64,000 bases of DNA, from the NCBI GenBank assembly GCA_003342815.1, contig PTEX01000032.1, forward strand, positions 2,617,894 to 2,681,893, given 5' to 3'. The stretch's first letter is position 1, and each line of letters starts with the position of its first letter. The notes beneath the pieces are model-generated. The model saw nothing but the letters and a program-made list of their open reading frames with translations. It was not told where the DNA came from and did not search any database. The position numbers and the translations under genes are program-made. Origin of the DNA: Eudromia elegans (taxonomy: Eukaryota > Chordata > Aves > Tinamiformes > Tinamidae). Shown piece after piece: positions 58,638 to 64,000 of this stretch.

Positions 58638-60510
58638 ACATGCTAGCTCAGACCAATCCTAACATGAGGTACCATCACCCTACAATGCAAATGCCATCTT
58701 TGACACTGAAGATGAAGAAGACTTGGCTGACCTGGAAAGCAACACGGAGATGGCGATTTGCCTCTCCGAGTGCATTCACATCTCTAGCACTGCACTGGGG
58801 AGGTGTCATGCGTCTTGACAAATGTGCTTTTCCGTGCACAGAACGGATCTGTGCTCAAAGAACTCTAGCACAAGAGGTAAAGAACAATAAACAATCAACC
58901 ATTTGTCTCCGGCACAAGTGTTGGGTAACAAGATTCCTGTCAAGGCATCACTACGATCTGAAGCAACCCAGCGCTCATTCGCATTAGCTCAGCTCCCACC
59001 AGCAACCCTGCACGTAGCTCTATGAGTGTCCACATGGAAAAGATGAGAAGAGTCCTGACACGTTGCAGTGCATGTCACGGGGTGTACTGACCACTCTCTT
59101 TTGGGGAGGAATACCTCCCTGTGCACTCAGTCTCTGATATCTCCTCGAGTACCCCCACGAGGAGGATGCAGTAGAAGGCAGCTCTCCAGATGGTGGATTC
59201 ACTCTTCCATCAGTCACACAGATACAACATCCCAAGCCAGGCTCTGCCATGAAAACCTAAAATTCACCTTTGGTTCTTTAAACTTTAAAGATCAAAGAAA
59301 AAAAAAAACCCAAAAACTTTCAGAATTCCAGTACTGAGGGATGAGCGCCAGCCACCCAAAACCTAATATCATTAGAAAGATGATTATAGTGAGCGTGAAT
59401 CTTCCTTTACTCTGATATACTCTGAACATCTGACATTTAGACCATGCTGGGAATCTGGGTGCACCCAAGGAGTAATTTGTCACAGGGACGGCATCAAAGG
59501 AGCCCCTTGCCAAGTGACGGCCCAGCATGAAGCCTGCGAAGGAGCAGCCACTGCAGACCAACACATGCTCCGGCAGCGGGAGCTCGCGGATCAGAGCCCG
59601 GTCCTGAACACAAACGCACGTGTCCTGGAGACTTTGGGTCGGAGCAAATGGAAGCTTTTGGGGCTTGCAGCTCCAAGGCCCTGGGTCTGATTCCTGCTTG
59701 ATTTAAGGATTGAACTTTAGGGACAGAAAATGGAAGCTTCAGAGAAGAAAAATGCTTCAACAGAAGAAACAGAAGACTCTCCCTGGATTCTATGAACGGT
59801 GGGTTAAGCTAATTTTTTCTGTCCCACATGGCTCTAGAGTTAGGCTGCTGCGAGTCGCATGACAGGCCATCGTCCACCTTATCACCTGCTTCCCTGATGA
59901 TACTGCAGTAGGTACTGGCAGCCACAAAGCCAAGGCCGAAGAAACACAGCAAGAAGCTGCTTCCAGCACCCTGCACTGTCCCAAGCAGTGGAGACCTCCT
60001 GGGAAGCAATGCCAATCCTGGGTGTATTTTATTTTGGCATGCTGAACTGCACTTGAAGGGTTTTACATCTGCTGCAGAATGGTATTTATCTCCAGCTGAC
60101 ACTTCTGAGGGGTTTTCTTGCACTTTTCCTTCTCACTTTGCCTTCAAAAGAACTCAAGCCCCTTTGGGTCTTAACTTTGCTTTTCTTGGAGTTGACAACA
60201 AATGGACAAAGAGGGGGAAAGGGTTTGGCTCTCCAGAATAACTCCTGCACACTCCCATTTGGGCACTTAACCTTTAAGAGGGTGAACAGCCAAGATTTAA
60301 AACAAACGTTGAGACAGCAAATCATTAGTGGCACATAATGTTGAGTCGTAAAAATGAGAAGTTCCTTCAAAAACAAGATAAAGTAAAGGAAAAATCAATA
60401 GCTCTCCCTTTTGCCAGCTGCACTCTGAGTTCAGGAGACTGTTTTGCCCTTCAGTAGTAGTTTCAGTGATTTTCTGCCTTTCAGGTGCCACTCTGATACA
60501 GCACTGCTCT

Positions 60511-60585
60511 TAAGATGGGAAACTGAGGCATGGAAATGTAGAATTTGCCTTAGGCAAACAAGAAGTTAGAGACTGAATTACAGTA
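60511..60585 (+). mobile_element. MIR-like SINE remnant
   Basis: AAGATGGGAAACTGAGGCAT, then GGAAATGTAGAATTTGCCTT and a following AGAAGTTAGAGACTGAATTA parallel the MIR core and 3' half (CAGATGAGGAAACTGAGGC, TTAAGTAACTTGCCCAAGG). MIR copies predate the bird-mammal split, so strong decay is expected. Recognised by eye only. Confidence 0.45.
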
Positions 60586-63500
60586 AACTGGTTTGGAGCA
60601 AACGCAGTTCAAGCTGCTACTGGCAGAGGTCAAAGAAGCCCAGCACGTGGAAGAAGGATGCCCACGATGCCACAAGAGAGGGGTCTTATCTGGAGATGAG
60701 GGACTAGAAGAGCACCCACAGCTGCAAACTAAGCAATTACTTTAATGAATCAATCTGGCAATTGGGTCTTTTACCTTTGGCAAGGATTAAGCTCTTCCCC
60801 CAACTCAAAAGATGCTTGAAGGCAAGAGGAGACTTCAGGAGGACAGAAGTCATAGGAGATGGTCATCTCTTGAGCTCAAGCCCAGCGTCCTTGCTCAGCC
60901 AGGATCCCTAATACTAGTTCTTGGTGCCAGCAGGAGCAGCATTCTCAGCAGGAGAATCCAAAGGGAGCAAATCAATGCAGGCACGTGAGAGGCTGCAATG
61001 GGAGGGAGCTTCTGTGCAGCACACCTCCTCACAGCAGGCCTGCTTGGAGCTCACGGTTTGTGCTCCAACCTGCTTGTGTTTCACAAAAGCAAAGGCCTTG
61101 CAGCTAATTTTCTTCGCAAACGCTTGTCAGATCAAAGCACAGCCAACGGAAATAGCTGAGCCAGCCACTGCTCTGCAAGAAGCAATTTAAGCAGCTTGAA
61201 TGGCTCTTGCTCACATTTTTACCCAGCTGTTTTTCAGGTGGACTGCAGAGATGGGCAGGCACAAGAGCACAACTGATCTCCTGCTCTCCCAGGCAGCAGC
61301 AGTGCATACCTGTAAAGCAGGCTCTGCCTCTTGGTCCAACTCCTCTGCCACAAAGAGCAAGAAGATAAGGCCAGGAATCACTCCCTGTACTCTCTTGTCA
61401 CTCCCTAGAGGTGAGGGACACATCAGTCCACGTGTTCCTCACCCCTAGGGAACCTCTTGGGCTGAAGCTCACACAGTGTTCATGCACCTTTGCAAATACA
61501 CCCTGACACTCTTGGTTTGCTGAGATCTTGGAAGGCCTTTGGGGAAGCCAATGCATCTCATACGTTTGGCAATCAGTCAAAGGATGAATTGTCCAACATA
61601 AAGCTTTGGCCAGGACTTGCAAGATTCACATGCAAAGAGAAGGGTGGTGCTAGCAAAAGTTTAATGTCTTCCAGAGCTAGGAGATATGGATGTCCCAAGA
61701 AATAAACGACTATCTGAGACTTCTGTGGCAGACCTTGGTCCCATTGCTAAATTTGCCAACAGCTTCAGCAAAGCATGGAAAGAAGACTTTGCCCAACATG
61801 CAATTCCAGAGACCAAGGCAGCAGAGCTCATATAGTCAAGACATCTAAATCCCTTCCTCTGAAAATAGAGTTGGTGCAGCTCTTGGCCTATGATGGAGCA
61901 ACAGCCATCAACCATACCCTTGTCTCCTTCACCAGGCAGACATCTGAATAAATTCCTATCAGTCACTACGATTCCCACTGCCTGTGCCTGGAAGAATCAG
62001 GGAGGAGAATATATTGCAAACTATATTGCCTTTCCTACCTCTCATCTAAACCTATATATACTGGATACGCATAAATAACTCTCTGTATTTGTCCTCGCGG
62101 CAGAGCCATATATTCAATATGAAGCTGGCACATTTAAGTCACAAACAGAATTCCTAAAATAGGTTCCCAATCAAACAAGCTTATTTCACTGTGACACCAT
62201 CTCTACATCTTTCAATTTTTGAAGATGACTTGGTTTCCTACAGAAGAACTAAGTCTAAGAAGTTTCTCAGAACAACAATATTTTTGTCAGAAGTGAGGCA
62301 TGGGTTAAAGAAAATCAGAACTTATAGAGGAAATGCAGTTTCAGCCTTGCTATTAGCCTCCTAAAAAAGTTAGAGCTCCCTAGACATCCCTACAAGGCTT
62401 ATGACTTCCTCAAGACCTTCCTCCCTTTTTATGCCTGCTAATATTGTCAGAGAACTTCCAGCTTTAAACTTTCACACCTAATAAAGCCTTGAAACTCCAT
62501 CCAACTTTAATAAAATGGTTCCATATACTGGTTATCTAAGAAGAATACCTTTTTAAATGGCATGGGATTTAGAGTACATTATTTAGAGATAAGTCTTTAA
62601 AAATAGAGATTAGAAAGAGCCTTCAGCTTTGTAAACTACATATGGGAAACATTTTTTGTCCCATTATCCTAAAATAATACCCTCGAAAGCACCTTTTCCA
62701 TAGTTTGATGGTTCTTCAGGCAGAACCAAACCCCCCTGCTTGGATGGCCCAGCAGGGGCGTTTTTGCAGAATACTCTCCATTTCTAGGGCTCACTCAACC
62801 ACAACTTTCAGACAAGTGCCAGGACTCTGAGCTGCACTGGCTGTAGCAATCAGGCTCTGACTGCCATTTTGCAAACACAATAACTAAAATAAAAAGACAA
62901 CCCCTATATGTTTGCTCTTGGATCTCTTCTGATGCCAGATGTTTGGTTCCCTAAAGGCCACTAGAAGGGGAAGCAAAGCTTTTGGACTTACTGTTTTGAC
63001 ACATCCTGCACGACACCCTCCTTTTGCACATTATTTTCCAAACTAATTCCATATATAGACCAGAAATGCTCAGAAGAGTGGAAAGCAGAGGCTCATGAGG
63101 ATTCGGATGCACATCAGCCTGGTTTTGAAGACTAAAAGGCCAAATCCTTGCCCATCACAACCCATTTCATCTCGAAAGTTGTGGCGCTTGTTTAGGGCAT
63201 AAAGTTGGTGCACTTAGGGACAGGTCTCAGAAAGATCTCATTAGTGAAAACAGGTTTGTCCAAATTCAGAGCAATTGCCTCTAGGAAAAAGCTAAGGACT
63301 GCTTTTTTGCTGGCAGAAGGAGACACAGCTCCTCAGGAATGCAATACAGCACACTGTATCTGTCTATTTAGCACAGGACCATCATGAAGCCTCATTTCTT
63401 GTTCTATGGCCAGTTGGCCAACAACGCAAACAAGCTTTGTCAGAACCGTGTTTCCTTTGAGGGATATATTTGCTCTCCCTGAAGGGAGGGATATTGGCAC

Positions 63501-64000
63501 ATGGAGGATGGAGGGGAAGTCTGGCCTTTTACAGCGAGTTGCTCCTCAGATGCACACAGGGGCGAGGCTTCTGAGCTGCCATCCAACAAATTCAACCTGA
63601 CAAACAATCTCCCCAAACCTTTTTCTTTCCACCCAGGCAGCTGGGCTCACATGGGATGCAGTTAAATGCTGTATTTAGAGCTAACAGCATGATGTTGTTG
63701 ATTACTCTCATAGCTCTCCACAGGGGAAAGAGCCATACATACAAGCTACAAGCTTCCTAGCATTACTTTTGCACCCACTCCCTTAGCTCCTAGTAATGAG
63801 GGACTACCACACACACCTCTATGGGGCATCAGAAGCCATTTGATGTGCTGGAGATGCACGTTGTTGGTTCAGTTGCTAGTTGGGAGAGCTACAATGCTCA
63901 TTTTGAACCTTTTCAAGACTCATGGTGTGCACTTCATGCAAGCTTCAGCTGTACAACCTGGGCAGGAGAAGTTGAAGAGAGAGAAACCAAGGCACCTAAC

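Overview
The window is vertebrate nuclear DNA, most likely from a bird. It is intron-rich with a low density of interspersed repeats. The recognisable repeats are short, decayed CR1 LINE fragments ending in the avian-type tail, plus one or two old MIR-like SINE remnants. There is no bacterial or viral gene organisation, no CRISPR array and no RNA gene that I can support.

One protein-coding gene is recognisable. It is MID2 (midline 2, also called TRIM1), on the minus strand. Eight consecutive coding exons were placed by matching their peptides to my memory of human MID2 and by checking frame and GT/AG splice borders by hand. Reading along the gene, they lie at 39602-39507, 35077-34970, 28562-28414, 27966-27839, 27262-27119, 21570-21409, 15533-15326 and 14588-14186. 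Their lengths are 96, 108, 149, 128, 144, 162, 208 and 403 nt, and the phases join without a gap. Together they encode 465 residues and a stop codon: the coiled coil, the microtubule-targeting COS box, the fibronectin type III domain, the B30.2/SPRY domain and the MID2-type C-terminal tail. The first coding exon (RING finger and both B-boxes) is not in the window. It must lie beyond position 64000, so 39603-64000 is at least 24.4 kb of its intron. I number coding exons C1 (absent) to C9.

Layout: 1 to about 8970 is sequence downstream of MID2 with a CR1 copy near 2.5-3.0 kb and no gene I recognise. From about 8970 to 14185 is the 3' untranslated region and immediate 3' flank, with three levels of candidate poly(A) signal and a promoter-like motif cluster near 12.5 kb. 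From 14186 to 39602 are the eight exons and seven introns. From 39603 to 64000 is first-intron sequence containing a compact CpG island near 52.5-52.8 kb, a weaker CpG-rich patch near 41.6 kb, several AT-rich TAAT-dense blocks that could be conserved enhancers, small tandem duplications and simple repeats.

I see no sign of a new multi-gene system. The observations most worth checking are the internal CpG island, two GT donors four bases apart at the end of exon C2, the promoter-like cluster in the 3' region, the open reading frame across the C6 donor, and an unexplained open frame (9676-9263) that ends about 260 bases before an AATAAA on the same strand.
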